DNA of 64,000 nucleotides from a virus: positions 1 to 64,000 of IMG/VR virus record IMGVR_UViG_3300029915_000009. The stretch is one strand, 5' to 3'. A program made the position numbers and the translations under genes. The notes beneath the pieces were generated by a model. That model did no database searches. It was not told where the DNA came from and worked only from the letters and a program-made list of their open reading frames with translations. This document shows, one piece after another, positions 24,975 to 32,991 of this stretch. Position 1 is the stretch's first letter. Each line of letters begins with the position of its first letter.

Positions 24975-27762
24975 CCCCAACTATTCTGCGATAATCCAAT
25001 GGGGAATTTTTAAATTTTAGATAAATGCTGCCTTCATCTTGATGTAAAAATTTATCGCTAGTATCAACAAAAGTAACATTATAGAAAGTAGTAGAGTCTC
25101 CGATATCTATCTCTTCTGTGGAAATATTAATGCCTGCTTCTGTTGTTAATATTATGCCTAGTTCGGTTAACATATCGAATATGCTGCTTACTTTGGTGAA
25201 TTCTGTTATTTCCGATAAACTCCAAGTATTTGTTTCTGTGTTCCAATTTTGCAAAATACCGTAGTTCCAAACATATCTATCAGTTTCTGCAAAAATTGTA
25301 TTAAGCGGCCTATTATTATCATAGTATTGTTGTAGATAGAATAATATTTTTTGCCCCTGCCCAGGATTAACGTAGACAAGCGGAATTGCGGGTACAAAAC
25401 CCAATATTTCACCATTTGGCTGAGTATCAGTCATCCAAGTCGGGAGGAAGTTTTCATCAAATCCACTTAACGTTGTATTAAGCTGATTAATCATATTTGG
25501 AATAGTCGGTGGATATAGCGTTTCATAATTGGCTGTCGTTATACTACCCGAATATGAATTACCGGCTAAATCGGTGTATGAGTCTAATGGTTGAATGTAG
25601 ATGATTTCGTAACCATCAGTTGTACTCTGGGCCCATTTAAGATTAGTAAATAGAAAAGTTTTTCGATGGTAATATTTGTCCAATGAGGCTGCAATTTCCG
25701 CAGGTGTTACTGCTGCAATTCCATATCCGATTAACATTCTTATAGTATTTTGAATGCCAAAATAAAAATCTTGCTGGCGATAAATTGCAGAGTTTGGAAT
25801 TATTGCTTGGTCCAATAATGGTGTGAATAATGTTTCGCTATCCTCGTCGTTTAATAAAAATTCTAGGCTCAAATTTGTTTTCGGTGATGTATTATATGAT
25901 GAGATCGGTGACGGCACTAAATTAAGAGTAAATGTTTGTGAAGTTTTTGCAAGATATTGGAAGTCTTTGTTCACAATATTATTGGGACCGGGTAAATCTG
26001 TTTCTGGAACCATTGACGATTTATTCGATCCTACAATAGCCGTTATGGTAAATGTGAATTGAAGGTCAAATTCTGTTTTATCGTTTAATAAGGTACAATC
26101 ATTGAAACTAAAATATTGGAAGCTGGGGCTGCCAACTAAATCACCGTTCGATAATACTCTTAATCCGGTAGGTATCATCCCGTCGGTTAATGAATAATTA
26201 ATTGGATTTCCTGGGGTTATTGCCGATCTTTCGGTTATTATGACCGGTGGAATTGCTAGATAATTGCTGCCTGTGTTGGTTAAGATTATATTTGATATAC
26301 CGCCATTGTAGACTAGAACGGTTGCGCTAGCAGGTGATGTTTCTCCCGTTAGCCCAAATCCAACCAACGCGGAATCATAAAATTCTCCGGTTGATAGTAC
26401 ATTAACCGTGTCAATTCCAAAGTTAAGATCAATAATTGCATTCAGCCCATTGGGATTATTCCATATAATATTAGAAAGATTTGGTAATTCTGTATATTGT
26501 TGAACCCCTGGGCTTATACTAACAGATGATATAGATCCATTGGAGGTATTTCCAGTAACGACAATATTTGCATTCGAAGAATTAATTCCCCCGGTAACAA
26601 TGAACCATTCCCCAATGTTAAAATTGCTTCCCCCATTAATAATGGTAGCATCTATTACTTTTAATGTTGCATTTGCAGTCGCGCCGCCTGCAATTTGCGG
26701 TGTAGTAGATTCTAAAATTTCTGCTTTAAATGAAATTGTGCTAGGGACTCCCGGAGTCACGTTGCCAATATTAATAGGACTTGTCCATTGCACATTTTTT
26801 TGGTATGGACTTTCAACAGTAAGATACACGGGAAGAATAGTTTGATATGGATTAATTCCAGATGTCGGTTCAGTAACTTTTTTGTAGGCTCTTACATTAA
26901 ATTCATATGGGGAAGCATTGCTATAATAATTATCGACATAGCCGGTTAACCAGCCGGTATTTGCATTAAGCGATAAATTACTATTGGGAAAAACATTTCC
27001 ATTAATTAATTGGTAATTAATAGTATTGTTTTCATAATCTACCGCTTCAAATTGATGTTGTAAAAAATTGCCTGTTATATTTCCGATATTAATATATTTT
27101 CCTTCATCTGATTCTAGAAAAATCGGAGAATAATAACTGCCGGAGGATGCTACGGTTAACGTAAAATTTGCAGTAAGATTAGAACCGTATGCGGCGGTAA
27201 AAGAAAAAGTATTAGAAGACATGCTTAGAGAAATATTTGGCTTGCCAACTTCGATATTAGGATAAATTGCAGGAGTATCATATAATACTGCGGGATTAAT
27301 ATACCCAGAAATATATCCGGATGAATCAATAGTAAGATTTCCCGGCAAGCCGCCGGATGAAAGACTAATATTAGGCGTGAATGGTAAACCGGCAATTGGC
27401 GCAATATTGGCCGACATCCAGGCTCCTGCTGGAAAAATTCCTAGATTTGCATTAGGAAAAATATCTAATAATTCAACATTAGATACACAAATTGAAAACG
27501 TTCTATCGGCTATTGAATTATTATCAGTTGCTCTAATAGTAAATGAATATGTTCCGGGTAGATTTTCGGAATTCGCCATACCCCATATACTAGGAATAAA
27601 TTGATTTTGCTTGGGAAGAGCTAATGTTACTCCGCTAGGTAACGATCCAGCAATAATATTATAGGTTGCTGTATTGCTAGCATTACAGTTTAGGTTAACA
27701 GAAAAGGTGTTACCTAAATTTACATTAGCGATATATCCTGGGGCTGTTATCCATGTTGGCAT
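24970..27762 (-). CDS. Large virion structural protein with Ig-like repeats
   Basis: A 930-aa protein. The first 300 residues contain three or four Ig-like/cadherin-like units, visible as GSLPSGVTL, then GTYSFTIRATDNNSIADRTF, GGLPGNLTIDSSGYISGYI and LNANTGWLTGYVDN. The second half is mixed alpha/beta with aromatic residues and ends ...PLDYRRIVGV. Such proteins decorate baseplates or neck whiskers and bind carbohydrate. The late promoter lies 5 nt upstream of the ATG. Confidence 0.7.
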   Translation of the reverse strand: MPTWITAPGYIANVNLGNTFSVNLNCNASNTATYNIIAGSLPSGVTLALPKQNQFIPSIWGMANSENLPGTYSFTIRATDNNSIADRTFSICVSNVELLDIFPNANLGIFPAGAWMSANIAPIAGLPFTPNISLSSGGLPGNLTIDSSGYISGYINPAVLYDTPAIYPNIEVGKPNISLSMSSNTFSFTAAYGSNLTANFTLTVASSGSYYSPIFLESDEGKYINIGNITGNFLQHQFEAVDYENNTINYQLINGNVFPNSNLSLNANTGWLTGYVDNYYSNASPYEFNVRAYKKVTEPTSGINPYQTILPVYLTVESPYQKNVQWTSPINIGNVTPGVPSTISFKAEILESTTPQIAGGATANATLKVIDATIINGGSNFNIGEWFIVTGGINSSNANIVVTGNTSNGSISSVSISPGVQQYTELPNLSNIIWNNPNGLNAIIDLNFGIDTVNVLSTGEFYDSALVGFGLTGETSPASATVLVYNGGISNIILTNTGSNYLAIPPVIITERSAITPGNPINYSLTDGMIPTGLRVLSNGDLVGSPSFQYFSFNDCTLLNDKTEFDLQFTFTITAIVGSNKSSMVPETDLPGPNNIVNKDFQYLAKTSQTFTLNLVPSPISSYNTSPKTNLSLEFLLNDEDSETLFTPLLDQAIIPNSAIYRQQDFYFGIQNTIRMLIGYGIAAVTPAEIAASLDKYYHRKTFLFTNLKWAQSTTDGYEIIYIQPLDSYTDLAGNSYSGSITTANYETLYPPTIPNMINQLNTTLSGFDENFLPTWMTDTQPNGEILGFVPAIPLVYVNPGQGQKILFYLQQYYDNNRPLNTIFAETDRYVWNYGILQNWNTETNTWSLSEITEFTKVSSIFDMLTELGIILTTEAGINISTEEIDIGDSTTFYNVTFVDTSDKFLHQDEGSIYLKFKNSPLDYRRIVGV

Positions 27763-27767
27763 ATTGA

Positions 27768-27775
27768 TATTTATG
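27768..27775 (-). promoter_or_regulatory. Late promoter CATAAATA, leaderless spacing
   Basis: The minus strand reads CATAAATA, five bases, then the ATG at 27762. It lies directly next to the strong terminator of the upstream cluster. Confidence 0.6.
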
Positions 27776-27777
27776 CC

Positions 27778-27811
27778 GACAAAGAAACGGCACTAGTGCC
27801 GTTTCTTTGTC
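27778..27811. terminator. Strong palindromic terminator of the small-gene array
   Basis: A perfect 16-bp stem (GACAAAGAAACGGCAC) with a TA centre and U-rich lower stem. It lies 2 nt after the last gene of the minus-strand array and insulates it from the late gene downstream. Confidence 0.85.
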
Positions 27812-27813
27812 AG

Positions 27814-28008
27814 TTACATGCTTAAGGTTTTTAAAAATTGCCGTTCTATTAGATATCTAGCCGCTGCCCAGGCAGATTCTTCATTATGTGTCATTCCGGA
27901 TAATAGAAAAATTTCGTGGGAAGAACGGTGAACTATTTCGTAAAATTTTCCAATTTTACGGCATCGTGCAGTCGTATATATAGTAGATACAAATTCTTTA
28001 TCGGTCAT
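27814..28008 (-). CDS. Small YP-family protein (array 1, last gene)
   Basis: A 64-aa member of a repeated family with the plan: start MxxKEFVxxIYPxA, a beta-rich middle, then AWxxAxxxI and a C-terminal LSE/LSM. Here it reads MTDKEFVSTIYTTARC, ESAWAAARYLIERQ and ends KTLSM. Start ATG at 28008 overlaps the upstream stop as ATGA. Function unknown. Confidence 0.7.
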   Translation of the reverse strand: MTDKEFVSTIYTTARCRKIGKFYEIVHRSSHEIFLLSGMTHNEESAWAAARYLIERQFLKTLSM

Positions 28009-28223
28009 TGCGAAAATTGTTCTAAAACTATAAGCTGAGTGGTTTTCCATGCAATTCCCCATAATTCTGAATGGCCAATAATTCCCGAAGGAAAAAATTT
28101 GGTTGGAGTTAACCGAGTGAATTCTTCCGGCTCATCACCGATGCTTGCAATATACGCATAGCCGCCAAACCAATAGCATTTTGCATTTGGATAAATCGCT
28201 TTAACCTGCTCTTTGTATGTCAT
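28005..28223 (-). CDS. Small YP-family protein (array 1)
   Basis: A 72-aa protein starting MTYKEQVKAIYPNAKC and ending in WGIAWKTTQLIVLEQFSQ. ATGA overlaps on both sides give translational coupling within the array. The central part (PEEFTRLTPTKFFPSGIIGH) is longer than in other members. Function unknown. Confidence 0.7.
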   Translation of the reverse strand: MTYKEQVKAIYPNAKCYWFGGYAYIASIGDEPEEFTRLTPTKFFPSGIIGHSELWGIAWKTTQLIVLEQFSQ

Positions 28224-28444
28224 TCTGTGAATTTGTCTATCATATCTTCCGCAATTTTTGTATATGCGTTTTGCCAAGCGGCCTGCTCGTCGGCATACAA
28301 CATACTAATTGCCTTATCATATTGCCCATATGAATCAACGTATTCTTCTCGCGGATCCGAGCAAATTATTTGGAAGAAATAATTATGCCATTCAATACAT
28401 TTTGAATTTGGAAAAATCTTTTGAACTTGTTTTTTGTAATTCAT
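28220..28444 (-). CDS. Small YP-family protein (array 1)
   Basis: A 74-aa protein starting MNYKKQVQKIFPNSKC and ending AAWQNAYTKIAEDMIDKFTE. It is the first gene after the IF-1 gene in transcription order, with a 41-nt gap. Function unknown. Confidence 0.7.
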   Translation of the reverse strand: MNYKKQVQKIFPNSKCIEWHNYFFQIICSDPREEYVDSYGQYDKAISMLYADEQAAWQNAYTKIAEDMIDKFTE

Positions 28445-28485
28445 TCTGAGAATCCCCAAATTCTAGTATTAATTTTAAGAATTTT

Positions 28486-28701
28486 TTAAAATCGGTAAAC
28501 AATCCTACCTAAAGAGAGCGAATACGGAGAAAGTTCAACCTGAACGAAATCCCCTGGTTCAAGACGAATATTGTTTTTACGCATTCTGCCGCCTAGGTAA
28601 CCAATGACTGTTTGTCCACCAGGAATTTCTACAATCCATGTTGTGTTGGGAAGAGTTTTAACGATTTTACCTTTTAATTCGACTAGATCAACTGATGCCA
28701 C
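28486..28701 (-). CDS. infA: Translation initiation factor IF-1
   Basis: A 71-aa S1/OB-fold protein that aligns end to end with bacterial IF-1 (72 aa in E. coli). Matching blocks are VKTLPNTTWIVEIPGGQTV, GGRMRKNNIRLEPGDFVQVE and LSPYSLSLGRIVYRF, against LETLPNTMFRVE, GKMRKNYIRI and LTPYDLSKGRIVFR. Residues that contact the ribosomal A site (the RMRKNNIR region) are kept. The gene is embedded in the small-protein array, same strand, 12 nt after the previous gene. It presumably acts on host 30S subunits during infection. Confidence 0.93.
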   Translation of the reverse strand: MASVDLVELKGKIVKTLPNTTWIVEIPGGQTVIGYLGGRMRKNNIRLEPGDFVQVELSPYSLSLGRIVYRF

Positions 28702-28713
28702 GTTACTCCTGAT

Positions 28714-28914
28714 TCATTTTGAAAATTGGGTTAAAATTTTTGAGTTAATTGTTTTAGCAGCCCATTGCCATGCCATTTCTTCACTGATAAAACTAATTGC
28801 TAATATTTGTTCTACTTTAATTATAACATATTTAGTGTATTGATGCGTGGAAGAATTATCATTGGTGCATTTTGCGTCTGGATAAATCGATAATACAAAT
28901 TCTTTATCGGTCAT
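28714..28914 (-). CDS. Small YP-family protein (array 1)
   Basis: A 66-aa protein starting MTDKEFVLSIYPDAKC and ending MAWQWAAKTINSKILTQFSK. It overlaps the upstream stop by ATGA and lies immediately before infA. Its N-terminal 14 residues are nearly the same as in the 29355-29558 protein. Function unknown. Confidence 0.72.
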   Translation of the reverse strand: MTDKEFVLSIYPDAKCTNDNSSTHQYTKYVIIKVEQILAISFISEEMAWQWAAKTINSKILTQFSK

Positions 28915-29111
28915 TGCGCTAACCTATCTATTAATCGATCCGATAAAATCGCTGCCGCCGTCGTCCAGGCTTCTTCCTCGTTTTCGGCGATAACCGAAAA
29001 TAAGAAAGGCCACTCCCCACGAAAAAATCCGTAGTGTCCTTTTAAAATAGATACCCCTGGGGAAATTCTAATTTTAGGGCATATTGAAATAGCTAGATCT
29101 TTATCAGTCAT
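28911..29111 (-). CDS. Small YP-family protein (array 1)
   Basis: A 66-aa protein starting MTDKDLAISICPKIRI and ending EEEAWTTAAAILSDRLIDRLAQ. The YP of the family is CP here. ATGA overlaps on both ends. Function unknown. Confidence 0.7.
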   Translation of the reverse strand: MTDKDLAISICPKIRISPGVSILKGHYGFFRGEWPFLFSVIAENEEEAWTTAAAILSDRLIDRLAQ

Positions 29112-29296
29112 GATTGTAATGCCATAAAAAATTCCGCTTCTCTGAGGTTTTTAAACGGACCATATTCATATGTTTCACCGGTATTATATACTACTTCAAC
29201 CTTTATTTTACGGCAAAAATTCATACGATAATACAGAATTAATTCTGGGTAATTATTAATAGTTTTAACTATCGTTGGATTTTTACGAAGGATCAC
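29108..29296 (-). CDS. Small divergent YP-family protein, start uncertain
   Basis: The frame is open from 29416, but its N-terminal part overlaps the neighbour. The GTG at 29296 gives 62 aa with NPTIVKTINNYPELILYYR near the start, which fits the YP region, and FKNLREAEFFMALQS at the end, a shortened version of the family C-terminus. No clear ribosome site; an ATG that overlaps the upstream stop (29358) leads into another frame, so a frameshift is possible. Confidence 0.4.
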   Translation of the reverse strand: MILRKNPTIVKTINNYPELILYYRMNFCRKIKVEVVYNTGETYEYGPFKNLREAEFFMALQS

Positions 29297-29354
29297 GAAT
29301 AAAATGAAGACAATCGTGAAACATATATATATATCGCATAAAATATTAATATAA

Positions 29355-29558
29355 TCATTCTGATAATCTTGCTTGCAGCTCGGCATTAATAAAATTTTTT
29401 GCACTGCGCCACGCATCGGCGGCAGTCGAACACCAGGCTGATATTGCTTCCTTGTCGGAACGACCCGAAAAACTAATATTAAAGCATCCTAAAAATTGGT
29501 TGTGCCGAACATATGCACCGGGATAAATCGATAGCACGAATTCTTTATTGTTGTTCAT
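29355..29558 (-). CDS. Small YP-family protein (array 1)
   Basis: A 67-aa protein starting MNNNKEFVLSIYPGAYV and ending TAADAWRSAKNFINAELQARLSE. It is the clearest example of the family plan. ATGA overlap with the upstream gene. Function unknown. Confidence 0.72.
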   Translation of the reverse strand: MNNNKEFVLSIYPGAYVRHNQFLGCFNISFSGRSDKEAISAWCSTAADAWRSAKNFINAELQARLSE

Positions 29559-29773
29559 TCTGATAATCTTTCAACTAAGTTTTCATTGATCTTATCGGCC
29601 GCATCTTTCCAGGCATCGCTAGATGTTTTACTCCATTTCGATAGCGGATAAGGAAATACATCTACTATATTAGCATACTTCTCAATGCGCCAACCATTAA
29701 ACAGTGGGCTGAGATAGGCTCGCGCATATGGATATTGAGCGAGAACAATTTTTTTATTCGGGTTCTGCATCAT
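29555..29773 (-). CDS. Small YP-family protein (array 1)
   Basis: A 72-aa protein from the ATG at 29773 (MMQNPNKKIVLAQYPYARAY), ending SSDAWKDAADKINENLVERLSE. ATGA overlaps on both sides. The central part is aromatic (FNGWRIEKY, VDVFPYPLSKW). Function unknown. Confidence 0.72.
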   Translation of the reverse strand: MMQNPNKKIVLAQYPYARAYLSPLFNGWRIEKYANIVDVFPYPLSKWSKTSSDAWKDAADKINENLVERLSE

Positions 29774-29982
29774 TCTGATAGACATCGTAAAAATTGCCAT
29801 TCGATCCTTTCAATTGTATCTTCCCATGCAAATTCTTCGTCACACCCCCAACTTGACAGCGTCGCGCCGGAATTATTTTGAAGTATTCTCCAGATCGGCT
29901 TGCCTGTGACGGGTGAACGGCCAGATACCGCAATCGCGTCCGGATAAACTGCCCGGACGCGATTTATTAGTACGCTTTTCAT
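29770..29982 (-). CDS. Small YP-family protein (array 1, first gene)
   Basis: A 70-aa protein starting MKSVLINRVRAVYPDAIAV and ending EFAWEDTIERIEWQFLRCLSE. It abuts the stop of the 392-aa gene, so the array is co-transcribed with it. Function unknown. Confidence 0.72.
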   Translation of the reverse strand: MKSVLINRVRAVYPDAIAVSGRSPVTGKPIWRILQNNSGATLSSWGCDEEFAWEDTIERIEWQFLRCLSE

Positions 29983-31160
29983 TATTTGATCGCTTTCAGC
30001 AGGATAGTATCTGCATTCATGCTTTCCCGCAATGAAGTTTCTACCGCCTTGATATTATCGAACCACTTGAACGCTCCAACCTTGCTCATACTGTTAAACT
30101 GCTTTAGTTGTTCGGCGATCTTGCGCAGCGTTTTCGACGTGCTCTTGGTCGGGTCCATGTTAAGAATTTTGTTGCCCTTAACGTCAAGTGTTGAATTCGG
30201 AAGAGCAACATAGCGTCCAATTTTTCTCGTCTTGGTATTTAGAACCCATAATACGGTTGACTTGAGAATTTGAACAGGGTCAATGCTAGTGAGATGCATT
30301 TCCGGCTGAACCTGAAGGAAGCGCAACTTGCTAACAACCTTATCAGGAGTTGTCATCTTCTTCTTGCGGGACTTGCGCGTGCTCTTCTTGACGATACCGA
30401 AACCGGTAATGTCAGTGATGGCTGTTTCCCACCAGGCAACCGATGCTTTCAATTCGCGCTTGCCAAGATGCGCATACGCTTCGTTGATTTCATCATTCTT
30501 GCCAGCAAGTGCAATCTTGAATTCCGAAAGATACACATTTGCAAACTCAATCAGATCCTTGGTACGATTACCAGGGGCAGTCGTTTTCGGATCATGCAAA
30601 ATCTGCATGATATTTCGTTCCGACTTCTGATAATTCGATTCAACGAACTGGTCGAACGCGGCGTTGATCTCACCCTTCACCCGACGCAATTTTGCGTCAA
30701 TGAAGTCTTGAATATTCGGCTTCGCGACCCCGTCAACTGCCGGAACTGAAACTTTCATATTTTCAAGGCATTTGCGCAGGTCACGAACAATAAACTTGCT
30801 TTCACGGAATCGTATCTTGAATCCCATCTGAATCATGCGGATCATCCAAGCCGATGCGTGCGGAATTTGCAACTTGCTCTTTTTTAATGCCTGAACTAAT
30901 TCTGGCATATTGTTTGAAACGGCCAAGGCTTTCAGAGCAAGCTCGTGACCATGATCGTCATCCTGGGTTGCTGTATACCAGGCAAATGCTGCGAGCAGTT
31001 GGCGATCATATTCATCCTGGGACCACTGCGCCTGCTCTTCAACGGAAGGCCAATAGGGCTCGTCAAGGCCGATATACTTCGCCCCTTCTCCCTTGAAACG
31101 GAGTATCGGGGTTGGCTTTACATGCTCTGGCTTGAATGATCTTTTTACTGTCTTCGTCAT
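29982..31160 (-). CDS. Conserved phage protein of unknown function, 392 aa
   Basis: A basic, mostly helical 392-aa protein with no recognised domain. Notable stretches are a lysine/arginine cluster KKSTRKSRKKKM (about residue 255) and a helix-rich region LHDPKTTAPGNRTKDLIEFA. The DNA is more GC-rich than its small-gene neighbours. It is the first gene of the minus-strand early operon. Its promoter has the -10 box 6 nt before the ATG, predicting a leaderless message. Nucleic-acid binding is plausible from charge only. Confidence 0.7.
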   Translation of the reverse strand: MTKTVKRSFKPEHVKPTPILRFKGEGAKYIGLDEPYWPSVEEQAQWSQDEYDRQLLAAFAWYTATQDDDHGHELALKALAVSNNMPELVQALKKSKLQIPHASAWMIRMIQMGFKIRFRESKFIVRDLRKCLENMKVSVPAVDGVAKPNIQDFIDAKLRRVKGEINAAFDQFVESNYQKSERNIMQILHDPKTTAPGNRTKDLIEFANVYLSEFKIALAGKNDEINEAYAHLGKRELKASVAWWETAITDITGFGIVKKSTRKSRKKKMTTPDKVVSKLRFLQVQPEMHLTSIDPVQILKSTVLWVLNTKTRKIGRYVALPNSTLDVKGNKILNMDPTKSTSKTLRKIAEQLKQFNSMSKVGAFKWFDNIKAVETSLRESMNADTILLKAIK

Positions 31161-31166
31161 GATTTA

Positions 31167-31195
31167 AATATACAAGAATACGATACACTTGTCAA
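31167..31195 (-). promoter_or_regulatory. Early host-type promoter, leaderless
   Basis: The minus strand reads TTGACA, a 17-nt spacer, TATATT, then TAAATC and the ATG at 31160. Confidence 0.7.
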
Positions 31196-31219
31196 CCACT
31201 ATTTTCAGATTTTTAAGTT

Positions 31220-31343
31220 GTTGATTTTAAAGGGCCGATATCGTAAATATGGCGCCGTATGGCCCCAATATGACCCCAGGAGTAGCTGAGTACCATCATT
31301 ATAGTGGGGTCATATTGGGGCGATATAAGTCCTTTGTTTTCAA
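31220..31343 (+). repeat. 124-nt structured repeat, copy 1
   Basis: Ends are an imperfect inverted repeat (TTGATTTTAAAGGGCCGATAT and ATATAAGTCCTTTGTTTTCAA, about 21 nt each). Inside lies a perfect 17-bp stem, GCCCCAATATGACCCCA (31262-31278) with its complement at 31305-31321. Related copies are at 46536-46660 (minus) and 50721-50843. Each lies just upstream of an early promoter in the same orientation. With the promoters it fills the gene-free stretch 31161-31508. Confidence 0.85.
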
Positions 31344-31378
31344 TGGCGCATTTTTCTTGGTTTTTAGGCTGATTTCGC

Positions 31379-31407
31379 TTGCATTCGGTACCGGAGTTTG
31401 CTATACT
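31379..31407 (+). promoter_or_regulatory. Early promoter with extended -10 (upstream of two)
   Basis: TTGCAT, 17-nt spacer ending TTTGC, TATACT. The same promoter sequence, including the TCGGTACCG core of the spacer, occurs on the minus strand at 46473-46501. Confidence 0.75.
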
Positions 31408-31451
31408 TATTTTAGTGAATGGAACAGAGCTAACGAAGCAGAAGTTGGCTG

Positions 31452-31480
31452 TTGACAAGAATCAGGAACTTTGCTACACT
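31452..31480 (+). promoter_or_regulatory. Early promoter (downstream of two)
   Basis: TTGACA, 17-nt spacer ending TTTGC, TACACT. It is followed by an AAAGGGG ribosome site and the ATG at 31509. Confidence 0.8.
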
Positions 31481-31508
31481 TAACAAGTAGTGAAAGGGGT
31501 AACACCGC

Positions 31509-32546
31509 ATGGCAACAGTGAAAATCATTCAGGGTTCGTATCGCAACCAGGAAATCAAAAACCAAACGTTTACGCTGATTAATGGGTACGTGGAAACGCC
31601 GAATTCGAAGCATGTTACGGTCGAAGGAACAAAACTTTGTGGCCGTCCGACAGCTCGAATTCGCGTGAAGAGCCAGAAGGATTTTGTCATTGCCGGCACG
31701 GTTGAAACGGTTGATGATCAGATTTCTGTTGAAGAGGAATCCTCTGAGCCGGAAGTTGTTGAAACAGATGCAGCCGTACTTGCGCGTATCAGTGATAGGT
31801 TTCAGATTTTAACTGAACTGACCCAGGGTGCTCTCACTGGAGATATTCGCGCATTGTTTGTAACCGGCGCCCCGGGAGTTGGAAAGACTTTCGGTGTTGA
31901 AAAGACGCTGCAAGATGCGGGGTTGGTTGAAATTTTTTCCGATCTTCCTCCTCGGTATGAAGTTATTTCTGGTGCAATGTCTGCGGTCGGTATGTATATG
32001 AAGTTGTACGAATTCCGTGACGATAACAATGTTCTCGTCATTGACGATTGCGATTCGGTTTTTACCGACGAACTTTGCTTGAACCTGCTGAAAGCTGCAT
32101 TGGATACGAGCAAGCGCCGCATGATTCACTGGAACGTGGATTCGGTTTCACTTCGGAAGGGTGATTGCCCTAACCAATTTGAGTTCAAGGGTTCTATTAT
32201 CTTCATTTCGAACATTAACTTCAAGAAGGTTCGTTCTGAGCGTATGCGTAACCATCTCGAGGCCCTCATGAGCCGTTCGCATTTTCTTGATCTTACTGTT
32301 CATACGGATCGCGAAAAGTTGCTCAGAATTGAAGACCTGGTTACGAATCATAAGATGCTTTCCCAGTTCAAACTGTCCGATAAAATGAGCGCAAAGGTTA
32401 TGAAGTTCGTGCGTGATAACGCTTCGAAATTTAACGAGCTTAGCCTGCGCACTGTCATTAAATTGGCCGGTCTCGCCAGGACGTTCGACGAGAATGACAA
32501 GTGGATGCGAGTTGCTGAACTTTCTATGATGGGAAACCAATTTTAA
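31509..32546 (+). CDS. AAA-type ATPase
   Basis: A 345-aa protein. After about 80 residues of N-terminal beta-rich and acidic linker sequence comes an AAA core: Walker A TGAPGVGKT (about residue 120), Walker B NVLVIDDCDSVF (about 177), sensor 1 GSIIFISNINF (about 231) and a C-terminal helical lid. I recognise it as an ATPase conserved in T4-superfamily phages, without a known function. Two tandem early promoters drive it, which suggests early high-level expression. Confidence 0.8.
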   Translation: MATVKIIQGSYRNQEIKNQTFTLINGYVETPNSKHVTVEGTKLCGRPTARIRVKSQKDFVIAGTVETVDDQISVEEESSEPEVVETDAAVLARISDRFQILTELTQGALTGDIRALFVTGAPGVGKTFGVEKTLQDAGLVEIFSDLPPRYEVISGAMSAVGMYMKLYEFRDDNNVLVIDDCDSVFTDELCLNLLKAALDTSKRRMIHWNVDSVSLRKGDCPNQFEFKGSIIFISNINFKKVRSERMRNHLEALMSRSHFLDLTVHTDREKLLRIEDLVTNHKMLSQFKLSDKMSAKVMKFVRDNASKFNELSLRTVIKLAGLARTFDENDKWMRVAELSMMGNQF

Positions 32547-32580
32547 AATAGTGGGATTTAAATCCCACTATTTTAAAATT
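32539..32580. terminator. Perfect 42-nt palindrome acting as terminator
   Basis: A perfect palindrome of 42 nt, centred on GGGATTTAAATCCC with arms ending in TTTTAAAATT. It overlaps the stop codon of the ATPase gene. The A/T-rich ends give T tracts on both strands. Confidence 0.8.
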
Positions 32581-32595
32581 AAAGGAGATGCTTAA

Positions 32596-32793
32596 ATGAA
32601 AAATGGTGTTTACGAGATTACCGATCCTATCAATGTTAAGAAGGTTTCGGATGAATTGGGCAACATTGTTACCGGTAAGGGTGGCGCTGAAATTAACATT
32701 AATGGAATTACCATTGCAGGTAATAGAGTTACCATTCGATGGGACAACCTATCTAGAGAGGTAAATATGGTTGTTTTGTCGTCTGCTAATTGA
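32596..32793 (+). CDS. Small protein of unknown function
   Basis: A 65-aa protein with a good AAGGAGATG ribosome site. It is beta-rich (GAEININGITIAGNRVTIRWD), without cysteines, not recognised. It follows a terminator, so it needs read-through or its own weak promoter. The 198 nt after it contain no gene that I can see. Confidence 0.6.
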   Translation: MKNGVYEITDPINVKKVSDELGNIVTGKGGAEININGITIAGNRVTIRWDNLSREVNMVVLSSAN

Positions 32794-32991
32794 GACGTCT
32801 GTTCTTCTTGCGGTCAAAATATGAACGCCGAAAACCTATAATTAAATGGCAAACAAAACAGATAAGAATGCGAAAATTTAAGTTATTCTAGCTAGTTAAG
32901 TCGAATGCAAGATTAATGAGATGCGTGTTGCTGCTCTTTTTTGAAGAGTGGGAAACAATTTTAATCCATTAATTAAAGAAAGGATTGTATT

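Noticed and set aside
31213-31613. Open frames within the 124-nt repeat region
   Set aside because: They cross promoters and hairpins, and their similarity to each other comes from the DNA repeat rather than from protein conservation.
32794-32991. Possible gene or RNA in the 198-nt gap
   Set aside because: No frame with a ribosome site, no stable hairpin with T run and no promoter of the early class was found.
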